The translations under genes were made by a program, and so were the position numbers. Below, in pieces: positions 47,181 to 56,605 of a stretch of DNA of 64,000 nt. Below the pieces are notes generated by a model that saw nothing but the letters and a program-made list of their open reading frames with translations, was not told the origin of the DNA and did not search any database. This DNA comes from Streptomyces sp. HUAS CB01. Lineage in GTDB: Bacteria; Actinomycetota; Actinomycetes; Streptomycetales; Streptomycetaceae. The stretch's first letter is position 1; each line of letters begins with the position of its first letter. The DNA is taken from the NCBI RefSeq assembly GCF_030406905.1, contig NZ_CP129137.1:744001-808000 (forward strand), read 5' to 3'.

Positions 47181-47518
47181 GCCGGGAGCCCGGGCCACCG
47201 GGCGGCCGCAGTCCGCGCGGTCGGCCGAGCAGGCAGGAGGCGGCCGTGGTGCGCGCGGTCGGCCGGGAGCGGTGACCGGCACCGGCACCGCGCCTGTCGG
47301 GCGGCGGCCCCACAGGCGCGGCCGTACCGGGCGCGCCCCCGGACGGTCGCGGCCGTACCGCGTGCCGCCGGTGTCCGCGGCGCGTGCGGGGTGGGCCGGA
47401 TGCGTCCCCGCCAGGCCGGGGAGCGGGTGCCGCCGGTGTCCGGGGCACGGGCACCGGCCACGAAGCCGGTGCCGCGGGGTCGCGTGCACCGCCCCGCGGC
47501 CGGAGCACCGAGCCGGCG
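47181..47518. other. Convergent intergenic region with degenerate repeats
   Basis: A 338-bp stretch lies between two convergent genes. It contains a 27-base copy of the 3-prime end of the SRPBCC gene and other repeated fragments such as GTGCCGCCGGTGTCCG (near 47362 and 47428). No gene is seen. Confidence 0.6.
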
Positions 47519-47552
47519 TCAGGTCGTGGGCCGGATGCGTCCCCGCCAGGCC
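47391..47552. repeat. 27-bp direct repeat at the end of the SRPBCC gene
   Basis: The 27-mer beginning GTGGGCCGGATGCGTCCCCG occurs at 47391-47417 and again at 47526-47552, 135 bases apart. The second copy is the coding end of the SRPBCC gene, the first is intergenic, indicating local duplication. Confidence 0.85.
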
Positions 47553-47980
47553 CCGGACTCGTCGCCCCGGCCCTCGATGTAGTCCTTGAACCGACGCATG
47601 TCGTCCTTCACCCGCCGGTCGATCAGGCCGGTCATGGCCGCGGTCTTCTCGGCGGCTCCGGTCGGTTCGACGTCCATCACCAACTCGACACGCGTGTGCG
47701 CGTCGTCCAGACGCTGGAAGCTGACCGTCCCCTTCTGCCTCGTGTCGCCACCGGTGGTGCGCCAGGTGATGCGCTCGTCGGGAAGCTGGTCGACGATCTC
47801 GGTGTCGAACTCCCGGTGGACGCCGCCGATCCTGGTGGTCCAGTGGTTGTGGCGGTCGTCCAGCTGCCTGACCTCCTCGACGCCCTCCATGAAGTTCGGG
47901 AACTCCTCGAACTGCGTCCACTGGTTGTACGCGGTGCTGACGGGGACGTCGACCTCGACGGATTCCCTCACCCTGCTCAT
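47519..47980 (-). CDS. SRPBCC-family (polyketide cyclase/START-like) protein
   Basis: A 153-residue helix-grip protein. VEVDVPVSTAYNQWTQFEEF, PNFMEGVEEVRQLDD and GTVSFQRLDDAHTRVELVMD are typical of the polyketide cyclase/dehydrase branch of unknown ligand. The ATG at 47980 follows GAGGAG. No biosynthetic partner is adjacent, so a stress or envelope function common to this branch in streptomycetes is as likely as a cyclase. Confidence 0.85.
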   Translation of the reverse strand: MSRVRESVEVDVPVSTAYNQWTQFEEFPNFMEGVEEVRQLDDRHNHWTTRIGGVHREFDTEIVDQLPDERITWRTTGGDTRQKGTVSFQRLDDAHTRVELVMDVEPTGAAEKTAAMTGLIDRRVKDDMRRFKDYIEGRGDESGAWRGRIRPTT

Positions 47981-48094
47981 GACTGCGCTCCTCTCGTCGG
48001 AAGCCGTGCGGAGGGTGGTGCGCCGCACGACAGGCACGTCCGACGCGTACCCGGTGCCGGCGGAACTACCGCCTCCGGGGGCCCGGGCCGGGGA

Positions 48095-48475
48095 CTACTT
48101 GCGAGCCCGCAGCAGGAAGGAGTGGCCGGCGGGGTCGGACATCAGCCGGGCCTCGCGAGGGGTTCCCCGGCCCGTCACGTCCATCGGGGTGGCCCCGAGG
48201 CTCACGGCCTCACGCTCCGCCTCGTCCAGGTCCCCCGGAGACACCAGGATCAGCAGATGGGCCTGCTGGGCGTCCTCGGGGCGGGGCCAGCTCGGGGGCG
48301 CCAGGCCGTGGTCGCGCCGGAAGCCCAGCACCGAACCGTCCTGGCCGGCGACCTCGATGAGATCGGGGTCGGACGTCCTCCGCACCTCGGCGCCGAGCAG
48401 CGCGGCGTAGAACTCCGCGAGCGCCTCCGGCTCGGCGCAGTCGAGGGCGAGCACCGCCGTCTTGGGAACCGCCAT
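48095..48475 (-). CDS. VOC-family (glyoxalase-like) protein
   Basis: A 126-residue single-module vicinal-oxygen-chelate protein. AVLALDCAEPEALAEFYAAL and DPAGHSFLLRARK mark the two beta-alpha-beta-beta-beta units. ATG 48475 has GGGAGG. The metal ligands (His/Glu) are not all evident, so it may bind a ligand rather than catalyse. Confidence 0.82.
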   Translation of the reverse strand: MAVPKTAVLALDCAEPEALAEFYAALLGAEVRRTSDPDLIEVAGQDGSVLGFRRDHGLAPPSWPRPEDAQQAHLLILVSPGDLDEAEREAVSLGATPMDVTGRGTPREARLMSDPAGHSFLLRARK

Positions 48476-48607
48476 TTCCCCTCCCCTTCGTCGGGACTTC
48501 CTGGGCACGGCGGGTACCCCGGATGTCAACGCGCAGTCACCCGACGGCAGGGGGCCGCGTCAGCCGGGTCGGCACGCCGGTCGGCCCGGAGAGCGTCCGG
48601 CGCCGTG

Positions 48608-48904
48608 TCAGAGCATCAGGACGAGTGCGTACGCCACGAAGAACGCGGCGACCAGCAGGACGAGCGCGCAGACGGCCACGAGCGGGCCCCTGGCCCAGCC
48701 GCGCGGCCGGGTCGGGCGAGTCGGGCCGGCCGGGTGAGCCGGGCGGGTCGGACGGCGTTCGCGCGGTTCCGTGCCCGAGGACGCGTCCGAGGCCGTTGCC
48801 GGGAACGCGCCCGGGCCGGACGGGTGCCCGCCCGGCGGCAGCGCGCCATCCGGATCGGGTGCGGCCGCGGCACGCGGATCGGGGTCGGGGCTGTTCACCG
48901 TCAT
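48608..48904 (-). CDS. Small membrane protein with Pro-rich N-terminus (DUF6480-like)
   Basis: A 98-residue protein. A Pro/Asp/Gly-rich cytosolic region starts MTVNSPDPDPRAA. A single C-terminal membrane span follows the basic RPRGWARG (GPLVAVCALVLLVAAFFVAY). AGGAG precedes the ATG. The layout resembles a streptomycete family of small tail-anchored proteins, probably DUF6480; role unknown. Confidence 0.65.
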   Translation of the reverse strand: MTVNSPDPDPRAAAAPDPDGALPPGGHPSGPGAFPATASDASSGTEPRERRPTRPAHPAGPTRPTRPRGWARGPLVAVCALVLLVAAFFVAYALVLML

Positions 48905-48968
48905 GTGCGGCTCCTGCCCGGCTTCTCCCGGTCCAAGGGTCCGCGGATCCGCCGGAGCGCAGGTGCGG

Positions 48969-49694
48969 TCACGGCACCTGCAGGTCGTAGACGGCGAAGG
49001 CGCGCCCGATCACCGGCTGCGCCACATTGCGCACGCGCACCCCGCCCTCCGTCATCCCGTGTTCGACGCCGAGGTGGGCATGACCGTGCACGGCCAGGTC
49101 CGCGCCGCCCTCGTCGACCGCCTCGGCCAGCAGATAGCTGCCGAGGAACGGATAGATCTCCGGCGGCTCCCCGGCGAGGGTGTCGGGAACGGGCGAGAAG
49201 TGCGTCAGCGCGATGCGGACGTCGGTGCCCTCCGCTGCCAGGTGCTCCAGCGACCGGCGCAGGTCCGTGGCGCAGCGCCGGGTGTAACGGACGAATTCCT
49301 TCATCAGCGGTTCGCCGAACTCCCCGGCGCTGCGGCCCGCGTAGCCGCCGCAGAAGCCCTTCGTCCCCGCGACGCCGACCTTCGTGCCGTCGATGTCGAG
49401 GACGGTGGAGTCGCCCTCCAGGACGGTGACCCCGGCGTCGCCGAGCACGGCCGTGATCTCCGCCTCGCGGTCGCTGTGGTAGTCGTGGTTGCCGAGGACG
49501 CCCACGACCGGCACGGACAGCCCGGCCACCTCGGCGGCGACGACCTCGGCCTCGGCCACGGTGCCGTGCCGGGTGAGGTCCCCGGCGAGCAGGAAGACGT
49601 CCGCGCAGTCCTGGAGGGTGTCGAAGGCGGGGCGCAGCCGGCCCCGGCCGTCCTCGCCGAGATGGATGTCGCCGACGGCCGCGATCCGGATCAC
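48969..49694 (-). CDS. Calcineurin-like metallophosphoesterase
   Basis: A 241-residue phosphoesterase. All metal motifs are present: GDIHLG near residue 8, LLAGDLT near 36, GNHDYH near 67, ALTHFSP near 165 and VHGHAH near 205. Substrate unknown; this size class includes nucleotide and phospholipid phosphatases. The GTG at 49694 overlaps the stop of the BON-domain gene (GTGA), making it the third gene of an operon. Confidence 0.88.
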   Translation of the reverse strand: MIRIAAVGDIHLGEDGRGRLRPAFDTLQDCADVFLLAGDLTRHGTVAEAEVVAAEVAGLSVPVVGVLGNHDYHSDREAEITAVLGDAGVTVLEGDSTVLDIDGTKVGVAGTKGFCGGYAGRSAGEFGEPLMKEFVRYTRRCATDLRRSLEHLAAEGTDVRIALTHFSPVPDTLAGEPPEIYPFLGSYLLAEAVDEGGADLAVHGHAHLGVEHGMTEGGVRVRNVAQPVIGRAFAVYDLQVP

Positions 49695-49954
49695 GGCAGG
49701 TCCTCGTGGGCGTCGGGGGCGGCGGTGGAGGCGACGACGAGGTCGGAGCGTACGGGAGTGTCGTCACCCAGTTCGTCGGCCACGGCGCGCAGGACGCCGT
49801 CGCGCTGTTCGGGCGAGGAGACGGTGCCGGTGAGCAGCACGGCGCCGCCGCGTTCCTCGACGCGGACCCCCAGTTCGGCGATGTCGTCCCCGGCCAGGCG
49901 CTCACGGATGCGCGCGACGCGGTAGGCGCCCTCACCGGTGTCGGTGGGTTTCAC
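49691..49954 (-). CDS. BON-domain small protein
   Basis: An 87-residue protein with one BON domain: RIRERLAGDDIAELGVRVEE, GAVLLTGTVSSPEQRDGVLR. BON domains bind phospholipids or ligands in the envelope, but no signal peptide is present here. The GTG at 49954 (GGAGG upstream) overlaps the upstream stop. Sits between a nucleotidyltransferase and a phosphoesterase in a coupled operon. Confidence 0.75.
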   Translation of the reverse strand: MKPTDTGEGAYRVARIRERLAGDDIAELGVRVEERGGAVLLTGTVSSPEQRDGVLRAVADELGDDTPVRSDLVVASTAAPDAHEDLP

Positions 49955-50661
49955 GGTCCGGCCTCCCTCGGTTCCCGCGGGTCGATGACGTCGAGGCGTT
50001 CGAGCAGGTACAGGAACGCGTCCGGCAGCGGATTCGACCGGTGCTCCGCCCGCAGGGCGTCCCAGTCGATGAGCTCCCGCAGCGTCCGGGCGATGGTCAG
50101 CAGCGGCGCGAAGTCGCAGTGGTGCTCGGACAGGGCCCAGAGGAGGCTGCTGAGGAGGTCGTACGGGGCCAGGACCGGCATCCGCACCGAGTCGACGGCC
50201 AGCACCGGCGCGCGCTCCAGCATGGCGCCGGTGACCGGCCCGCCGGCCAGCTCGAAGATCACGTCGATCTCCTCGCCGCCCGACCGTGCCTTGACCAGCC
50301 AGTCCTCGGGAGCGGCGACGATCTCCACGCCGCCGTCCCGCAGTGCCTGGACCACTCCGTCGACGTCCTCCCGCCGAACGCAGAAGTCCGTGTCGTGCTG
50401 GAATCCGGCCGCCACCCCGTGGGCGTGCGCGGCGACGCTTCCGGCCAGGGCGAACGGGTACCCGGAGGCCTTCAGCAGGGCGGCCACCTGCTTCGTGGTC
50501 TCCAGGATGGCCTGGGTGTGGTCCTCCGGCAGTGCCTCGGCACGGCCGGAAGCCGGACGGGCGCCGGCGTGCGCGCCGGCTTCGCCGCCCGGTGGGGCGA
50601 TCCCGGTACCGGCGAGGTGCAGCCGGCGTCCGCCGCCCCGGCTCCCCGTCGACTGGTCCAT
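49951..50661 (-). CDS. Nucleotidyltransferase-fold protein
   Basis: A 236-residue protein. The nucleotidyltransferase core shows FALAGSVAAHAHG near residue 71, the paired acidic residues in GFQHDTDFCVRRED near 85-90 and a third aspartate in EEIDVIFELAGG near 128. The N-terminal 50 residues are Gly/Ala-rich and unconserved. Similar proteins include aminoglycoside-type and toxin-antitoxin nucleotidyltransferases. ATG 50661 has GGGAGAG. The coupling to BON and phosphoesterase genes is unusual and its target is unknown. Confidence 0.7.
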   Translation of the reverse strand: MDQSTGSRGGGRRLHLAGTGIAPPGGEAGAHAGARPASGRAEALPEDHTQAILETTKQVAALLKASGYPFALAGSVAAHAHGVAAGFQHDTDFCVRREDVDGVVQALRDGGVEIVAAPEDWLVKARSGGEEIDVIFELAGGPVTGAMLERAPVLAVDSVRMPVLAPYDLLSSLLWALSEHHCDFAPLLTIARTLRELIDWDALRAEHRSNPLPDAFLYLLERLDVIDPREPREAGP

Positions 50662-50834
50662 GTCCGCTCTCCCTTCCGCCGATGACGCGTCAGCGCCGCT
50701 CGTACGCCCCGGTCCAGCTGCGGGCCCGCTTCCGGCCCTCCACGAACCCCACCGCGCTCCGGGCCGTGGGACGCCGGCCCGCGCGGTGGCACGTACGGCA
50801 CCGGCCGCGACGGCGGTTCCGCCATGCAGCACGC

Positions 50835-51662
50835 CTACCCCTCTTTTCCGGGATGAATATCGCGTTCCGCACGGTGGGACCGGCTCTGGCAGTGCGGGCA
50901 CCACAGGGTGCGGCGGCCCGAGAAGCGGCGGGAGCGCAGCGGTCCTTCGCAGCGCGGGCAGCGGGGGTCGGGGTCCTCCCGCCGGCCCGTGAGCCAGGTA
51001 CGCCTGGGAGGTACGCGTGCGACGCGCACGGACGACGCGAGGACCCGGCGCAGGGCCGCGTACAGGCTCCGCGTCTCCTCCTCGGTCAGCTCCCCGGCGG
51101 CGCTGTCCGGGGCCACACCGGCGCGCCACAGGATCTCGTCGCTCAGCAGATTGCCCAGGCCGGCGAGGACGGACTGGTCCATCAGGACGTTCTTCACGGC
51201 ACCCCGCCGCTCGTCCAGCAGCTCGCGGAACTCCTCACGGGAGACGGACAGCGCGTCGGGTCCGAGGTCGGCGAGGATGTGCCCCACGGCCGCCTCGGTC
51301 CCGGCGAGCTGGACGCCCTGGAGCTTGCGCTGGTCGCGGTAGCGCAACTGCCGTTCGTCGTCCAGCGTCAGCACCACGCGGTCGTGCCGGTCGAGGGGCT
51401 CGTCCGCCGGGGTGCACAGCAGGGCTCCCGTCATACCGAAGTGCCAGACGAGCGCGGGACCGTCGTCCGTGGGGGCGATCAGCCACTTGCCGTGCCGCCG
51501 GGGCTCCCCGAACCGCTCGCCCTCGACCTCCGTCCGCAGCCGCCGCACGGTGACCCCGCGGAGGACCCCGGGGTCCCGCACCTCCACACGCGTCACCCTG
51601 CGGCCGCGGCCGCAGGAGCTCAGCACCTCACGGAAGCCCTCGACGTCCGGCAGCTCGGGCAT
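50835..51662 (-). CDS. Fpg/Nei-family DNA glycosylase
   Basis: A 275-residue DNA repair glycosylase/AP lyase. It starts MPELPDVEGFREVL with the catalytic proline and Glu at residues 2-3 and a lysine in the RRHGKWLIAP loop near 57. The H2TH region is GLGNLLSDEILWRAGV near 155. The C-terminal zinc finger is CPRCEGPL...WCPHCQSRS near 240-265. It removes oxidised bases. The ATG at 51662 with GAAGGTGAG gives the conserved N-terminus; the longer frame is rejected. Confidence 0.92.
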   Translation of the reverse strand: MPELPDVEGFREVLSSCGRGRRVTRVEVRDPGVLRGVTVRRLRTEVEGERFGEPRRHGKWLIAPTDDGPALVWHFGMTGALLCTPADEPLDRHDRVVLTLDDERQLRYRDQRKLQGVQLAGTEAAVGHILADLGPDALSVSREEFRELLDERRGAVKNVLMDQSVLAGLGNLLSDEILWRAGVAPDSAAGELTEEETRSLYAALRRVLASSVRVARVPPRRTWLTGRREDPDPRCPRCEGPLRSRRFSGRRTLWCPHCQSRSHRAERDIHPGKEG

Positions 51663-52069
51663 GCTCACCTTCGGGAGTCGGTCCGGGTCTGTGGTCCGTG
51701 ACGTCGATCCCGGACTCGGATCCCGGACTCCGCCCGCGGGAGGGACGCCGTCCCCGACGCGGGACTCCGTCCGGGGCGCCTGCGGGGCGTCCGCCCGGGG
51801 CTCCGCGTCGCCCCGCCCCGGAACGGGCGGCCTTACGCTCGCCCGGGTACCCGCACGGGCGCTTCCCACGCACCCGGCGTGGTCACGCGGGACGGCCGGC
51901 GCCGCGCACCCTCTCGAGGCCGGGGACCTCTTGGCGACCGAGCTCACGGCCTCATGAGCACCGGTCACTCGGGGTGACGCGGTCCGGCGGGTGGCGGGTG
52001 ACCGGAGTAGCGTGAGAGTTCCGGGTCCCGCGTGTCCGGGCTCGCGGGACGTGGAGATGGGCGGCTGTC

Positions 52070-52873
52070 GTGTCTACGTCAAGTCATGCGCTGTTCGGCG
52101 CCCCCTGCTGGGTGAGCCTCATGGCTCGTGATCTGCCGGCGGCGGAGGAGTTCTATGCGGAGGTGCTCGGGTGGGCGTTCCGGCCCACCCGGCTCGGCGA
52201 GGAGTTCGCCGTCGGATTCCTCGACGGCACTCCCGTCGCCGGGATCGGGGCGCTCGCGGACAGCCTCGCCGTCGCCGTGGCGTGGACCCCGTACTTCGCG
52301 GTGGACGACGCGGACGCGACAGCGGCACGCATTCACGAGCGCAGCGCCACGGTGGCCGTGGGCCCGCTCAGCTTCGGCACCGGGCGGGCGGCGCTGGCCG
52401 CGGACCGCGACGGCGCCGTTTTCGGCATCTGGCAGGGCAAGGCCATCCCCGACTGGAGCATGGGCACCGACAAGGCGCCCGCCTGGCTGGAGCTGCGCAC
52501 CCGCGACGCGTTCGAGTCCGCGATCTTCTACGCCGAGGTGCTGGACTGGGCCTGCGCACAGCCCGGTTGCTGCCAGGTGGCCTACGAGGACGACCATGTC
52601 GTCCTGCGCCACCAGGGGGACGTGGTCGCCCGGATCACCGGCGGCGCGATCGGCGAGGCTCCCGACCCGCACATCCGCCCTCGCTGGCACGTGTACTTCT
52701 ACGTCCCCGACGTGGACGTCGCCGCACGGACGGCCGTCGGGCTCGGCGGCCGGGTCGTCGCGCCGACCCGGCCGGCCGGCGCGGAGGACTGGATCACCCT
52801 CCGCGACCCCGACGGCGGTCTGTTCACCGTCACGTCGAACGACCCGATGCCGGCGCCCGCTCCCCGGCGCTGA
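52070..52873 (+). CDS. Two-module VOC-family protein
   Basis: A 267-residue protein with two glyoxalase-like modules. Module 1 begins CWVSLMARDLPAAEEFYAEV, module 2 APAWLELRTRDAFESAIFYA. ITLRDPDGGLFTVTSNDP near the end is the typical final strand. GTG at 52070 has a weak site. Close relatives are annotated as VOC proteins of unknown substrate, some as hydroxylases; nothing here fixes the reaction. Confidence 0.85.
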   Translation: MSTSSHALFGAPCWVSLMARDLPAAEEFYAEVLGWAFRPTRLGEEFAVGFLDGTPVAGIGALADSLAVAVAWTPYFAVDDADATAARIHERSATVAVGPLSFGTGRAALAADRDGAVFGIWQGKAIPDWSMGTDKAPAWLELRTRDAFESAIFYAEVLDWACAQPGCCQVAYEDDHVVLRHQGDVVARITGGAIGEAPDPHIRPRWHVYFYVPDVDVAARTAVGLGGRVVAPTRPAGAEDWITLRDPDGGLFTVTSNDPMPAPAPRR

Positions 52874-52940
52874 GCACGCCGCCCGGCGGGCAGGGGGCCG
52901 GACGACCTCGGCTCCCCCAACGAGCCAGGGCCCACAACGA

Positions 52941-52974
52941 CCTGGCCGGCCCCGTCGAGACGGGACCGGCCAGG
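52941..52974. terminator. Bidirectional hairpin terminator
   Basis: CCTGGCCGGCCCCGTC and GACGGGACCGGCCAGG pair over 16 bp with one mismatch. It lies between the convergent VOC and DUF1996 genes, 20 bases from the DUF1996 stop. Confidence 0.75.
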
Positions 52975-52994
52975 ATGCGTTGCACGGAGCCGCG

Positions 52995-55157
52995 TCAGTG
53001 GCGACGTGCCGCCGCACGCTGCGGACGACGCGTGCGGAGCAGCAGGACACCCGCGACGAGCAGCACGGCCCCGGCCGCGGACGGCCACAGCTGCGCACCC
53101 GTTTCGGCAAGCCCGCCCCCCTGACCGGCGGCCACGGGCTGACCGCCGCCGTTGGGCTCGGGAGCGTTCTCGCCGGCCTTCGTGGCCTGGGCGGCGGGCT
53201 TCCCGTCGCCCGCACCGGCCTGCGCCGAGCCGTTCGACCCGGCGGACGAACCAGCCAGGACCTCGGGCTCCTTCACGTCACCGCCGCCCTCCGGGGCGTT
53301 CTGCCCGCCGGAGCCGTCGTCACCCGCGCCGGAACCGTCCTGACCCGCACCGTCGTCCTGACCGGCACCGTCCTGACCGGCGGCCGCGCCCGGCTTGTCG
53401 TCGCCACCGGGTGCGTCCTGACCGCCCGCTCCCCCGTCGGCCGGCGGGTTGTCCCCGCCCGGGTTCTGCGGCTCGTCCGGCGCATCCTGCCCACCCGTCG
53501 CACCGTCGTTCGGTGGAGCCGGGTCGCCGGGGTTCTCCCCGCCGTCGTTGCCGCCGTTCCCTTCACCGCCGCCGTTCCCGCCGTTGCCGCCGTCGTCACC
53601 GCCGTTGCCGCCGTCGTCACCGCCGTCGGCAGGAGGTGCGCCGGCATCGCCGGGACCGCACTCGCGACCCTCGTTGATGCAGCCCACAAGCTCATCCATC
53701 AGGTTCTCGTCGAAGACGTTGATGAAGTCGCCGTGGTCGGTGACGGGCTTGTGCAGCTGCTCCGGGAAGGAGTCGACCGCGAAGACGCTCGGGTTGGCCC
53801 CGTCGAAGACCGGCGGCGGCACGTCGTACACGATGCGCTGCACGAGCTGCGGAATCGCCTGGAAGCCGTTGGGGCAGGCGCCGTTGGCCTCGGCGAAGGC
53901 GACGTGGGTGCGGTGGTTGGCGCTGTCGGTGTTCTGGCCGTCCCAGCAGCTCTGGAACTTGAACGAGCGCACCACCTGGCTGCCCTCGGGGCAGATCGGG
54001 TACTTGTCCTTCAGCTGACGGTCCTCGAAGCCGGTGCAGCTCCACGACGCGTTCGCGTTCGCGTTGCCGTTGACGAACGCCTTGGCGTCGCCGGTGATGA
54101 TCCGCAGGAACCGCGGCATCGCCGTCACCTTGGACACCGGGCTGCCGACGAAGTTCAGCGTGACCTGCGACGGCGTCTGGATCTCGCCGACGTTCTGGTC
54201 CTTGCCTCCGCCGTCCGCGTTGGCGTCGTTCTCCTGCTGCCCGTTCTGCAGCCGCAGCACCGGCCAGTAGTACGTCGACTTGTCGCCCTGGTCCACGCAG
54301 GTCGTCTGGCCGTTGGCGAGGTCGTCGTCGCTGGCGAAGGCGTCGTTGGCCTGGTTGCCCACGTAGTCGTGCATGTGGTGGGCGCCGTTGGCGACACCGG
54401 GCGCGACGATGACGTTGTCCGGGTTGAACTTGCCGTTCTCGTTCACACCGCAGTCGGTCGCGAACGTGCCCCGGGACGCGTTCTGCTGAGCGGGCGGGTT
54501 GCTGACGTTCGGCTGGACGGACTGGATGTCGACGAAGTCGGACTGCTCCGGGCCGTTGCCGGCCTGACCGCCGTTGCCGTCGCCCTGGTCGCCGCCGTCC
54601 TGGCCCTGGTCGCCGCCGTCCTGGCCGCCGTCCTGGCCCTGGTCCTGACCGTCGCCCTGGTCGCCGCCGTCCTGGCCGCCGTTGTCGGCGTCGTCCTGCT
54701 GCAACTCGCAGGCCGCCATGGACTCGAGGCCCTCCGGGCGCTCGCCCGCCCGGTCGATCGCCGTCGAAATGCGGTCGAGGCTCGCCGTCCGCTTGTCCTC
54801 CAGCGGACCGAGGACCGCGTTCTCGGCGAACTTCGGGTCCTGCGCGACCTGTTCCTTCTGCTCGGCGAACCGCTGGTAGGCCTCCGTGATCTGGCTGTCC
54901 ATCGCGGCCAGTTCCTTGTCGACCTCGGGCCGCGCCGCGTCCGGCACCTCCGAGAGCCCGTTGGCGACCTCGGGACACTTGATGGTGGACGCGGCGGCGC
55001 CGGCTCCGAGGGTCTGGTTCTGCGACTGCCCCCACCCCTCGCCCGCCGAGGCGTAGGTGTTGACCGCGATCAGCCCGCCCCCGCCCAGCATGAGCGCGAT
55101 GGAGGCCGCCACTACTCGCCTGCCGCCCGTTGAGCGTCTGCGTGCACTTCTTCTCAA
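52995..55157 (-). CDS. Secreted cell-wall-anchored DUF1996 protein
   Basis: A 720-residue secreted protein. The signal region is basic ([16 protein letters not shown]) then hydrophobic ([16 protein letters not shown]). A coiled-coil-like part at 30-140 follows ([20 protein letters not shown]). Then come Gly/Gln/Asp repeats, and DUF1996 at about 200-480 with [15 protein letters not shown] and [21 protein letters not shown] Gly/Asn/Asp-rich linker and the sorting signal LAETGAQ, a membrane span and [11 protein letters not shown] end the protein. LAXTG is the class E sortase signal. TTG 55157 with AGGAG is the best start. Confidence 0.85.
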   Translation of the reverse strand: MRRSARRRSTGGRRVVAASIALMLGGGGLIAVNTYASAGEGWGQSQNQTLGAGAAASTIKCPEVANGLSEVPDAARPEVDKELAAMDSQITEAYQRFAEQKEQVAQDPKFAENAVLGPLEDKRTASLDRISTAIDRAGERPEGLESMAACELQQDDADNGGQDGGDQGDGQDQGQDGGQDGGDQGQDGGDQGDGNGGQAGNGPEQSDFVDIQSVQPNVSNPPAQQNASRGTFATDCGVNENGKFNPDNVIVAPGVANGAHHMHDYVGNQANDAFASDDDLANGQTTCVDQGDKSTYYWPVLRLQNGQQENDANADGGGKDQNVGEIQTPSQVTLNFVGSPVSKVTAMPRFLRIITGDAKAFVNGNANANASWSCTGFEDRQLKDKYPICPEGSQVVRSFKFQSCWDGQNTDSANHRTHVAFAEANGACPNGFQAIPQLVQRIVYDVPPPVFDGANPSVFAVDSFPEQLHKPVTDHGDFINVFDENLMDELVGCINEGRECGPGDAGAPPADGGDDGGNGGDDGGNGGNGGGEGNGGNDGGENPGDPAPPNDGATGGQDAPDEPQNPGGDNPPADGGAGGQDAPGGDDKPGAAAGQDGAGQDDGAGQDGSGAGDDGSGGQNAPEGGGDVKEPEVLAGSSAGSNGSAQAGAGDGKPAAQATKAGENAPEPNGGGQPVAAGQGGGLAETGAQLWPSAAGAVLLVAGVLLLRTRRPQRAAARRH
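54551..54680. repeat. Coding repeat (Gly-Gln-Asp rich) in the DUF1996 gene
   Basis: Imperfect 18 to 24-bp repeats of CCGCCGTCCTGGCCCTGGTC type encode GQDGGDQG blocks between the N-terminal helical part and the DUF1996 domain. Confidence 0.8.
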
Positions 55158-55509
55158 TGGAACTCCTGTGCGTCTCTGCCGGTTCGCGCGTGGACGCGAA
55201 CGGCTGTGGGGGACCCGCTGATTTCCATACGGACGCACGGCACGGAGTGTTCAAAGCAATCCGCAACTCGTCGGCGCGGCACGGCTCGACGGCCGCCAGA
55301 GCCCGTCGGCGGAGGTGCGTCGCCGGCGCCCCGGCGTCACTGCGCCGGAGTCCCTGCCACGGACGCCCGGACCGACGGCCGGGTGCGCTGTGGTCCCCGG
55401 TACGCAGCACCGCAGCGTCCCTGGTACGCAGGTGGGGACCCGCGTCGCGGGGGGTGCGGGGCGGGTACGGCCGGCCCGGGCGTGCGGTGGTCCGCCGCCT
55501 CGAGCCGCC
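55158..55509. other. Intergenic region without a recognised gene
   Basis: This 352-bp stretch lies between the DUF1996 start and the end of the broken universal stress gene. It must hold the DUF1996 promoter. No gene or RNA is recognised. Confidence 0.5.
55163..55167 (-). promoter_or_regulatory. Ribosome binding site deciding the TTG start of the DUF1996 gene
   Basis: AGGAG on the minus strand lies 5 bases before TTG 55157-55155. The farther in-frame start at 55238 adds 27 residues before the signal peptide and lacks such a site. Confidence 0.6.
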
Positions 55510-56395
55510 TCAGACGCCGCCGCCCCCGCGTACGACCACGACGGGACAGCGCGCGTGGTGGAGCATGGCCTGGCTCACCGATCCCAGCAGCAGCCCCTTG
55601 AATCCCCCGCGCCCCCGGGCGCCGACCACCAGGATCCGGGCCGAACCGCTCGCCTCGATGAGTGCCTTCCGCGTGTCGCCGCGCACGAGCCTGCGCTCGA
55701 CCGGGACACCCGGGTACGTCTCCCGCCGCCCCGCCAGTGCCTCGGCCAGCAGACGTTCCTCCGCCTCGGTGACCGCGCCCGGCGGGTTCGCGTAGTGCAT
55801 CGATGGGTCCTGCGAAGGGGGCAACGGCGCATTCCACGGCGTCCAGGCGTGGAGGGCGAGCACGCCAGGCCCCGCGCAACGCGGCCTCCGCGAAGGCGAA
55901 GTCGACCGCCGCCTCGCCCGCGGGAGATCCGTCGACACCCACGACCACGGGACCACCGGGGCGGGAACCCTCCCGCACGACCAGCACGGGGCATCGGCCG
56001 TGCGCGGCCAGATGCACGGCGGTCGACCCCACCATGAGCCCGACGAAGCCGCCCGTCCCCCGGGGACCGACGACGACCAGCTCCGCCCCCGGGACTCCGC
56101 TTCGAGCACGGTCGACGGCTCGCCCGGCACCACGACGGAGCCGACCTCCACCTCGGGCGCCGTGGCCACGGCCCGTTCGACCGCCTCGGCCACGAGACGG
56201 TCGGCCAGGTTCCGCAGACCGCCCTCGGGCGGCCCGTACGACGACGGGCCCAGCGGCACCCGCATCCGGGGCCGGATGAACGCGTGCACCACCCGGAGTG
56301 CGGCCCCTCGCCACCGGGCCTCCCTTGCCGCCTCCTCGGCCGCGGCCAGGCCGGACCCCGAGCCGTCGACTCCCACTGACCACCAGGCCGCCCAT
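55510..56395 (-). pseudogene. Two-domain universal stress protein broken by three frame changes
   Basis: Homology to a UspA tandem-domain protein runs through the whole stretch but alternates between two frames. MGGLVV starts at 56395. The frame changes near 56378 to [19 protein letters not shown], changes back near 56088 to [20 protein letters not shown] and [20 protein letters not shown], then changes again near 55880 to [12 protein letters not shown] and [18 protein letters not shown], to the stop. The 56088 change fits loss of one G from a G run. Without correction no normal USP would be made. Either a decayed gene or local sequence errors; the ATP-binding loops are otherwise conserved. 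Confidence 0.7.
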
Positions 56396-56605
56396 GACGC
56401 CGCCTTTCGCACGGGGTGTCCGTCCTCACCACCAGGCTCACCTCGGTCACGCCCAGCCGCAGCGACGACGTCCCTCGGAGCCAGGGCACGGGCACGGGAC
56501 GGCACGAACGCGACCCCGCACGGCGCGGCACGGCACGCGGCCGGCACGCCGCTCGGCACGAACGCCATGGCGCGACACGGGCCCCGGGGTACGCCACCGG
56601 TCCCG

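Noticed and set aside
50690..50872. Small Arg-rich frame before the nucleotidyltransferase gene
   Set aside because: The 60-residue translation is almost all Arg/Ala/Gly, overlaps the Fpg-type gene end and lacks a ribosome binding site.
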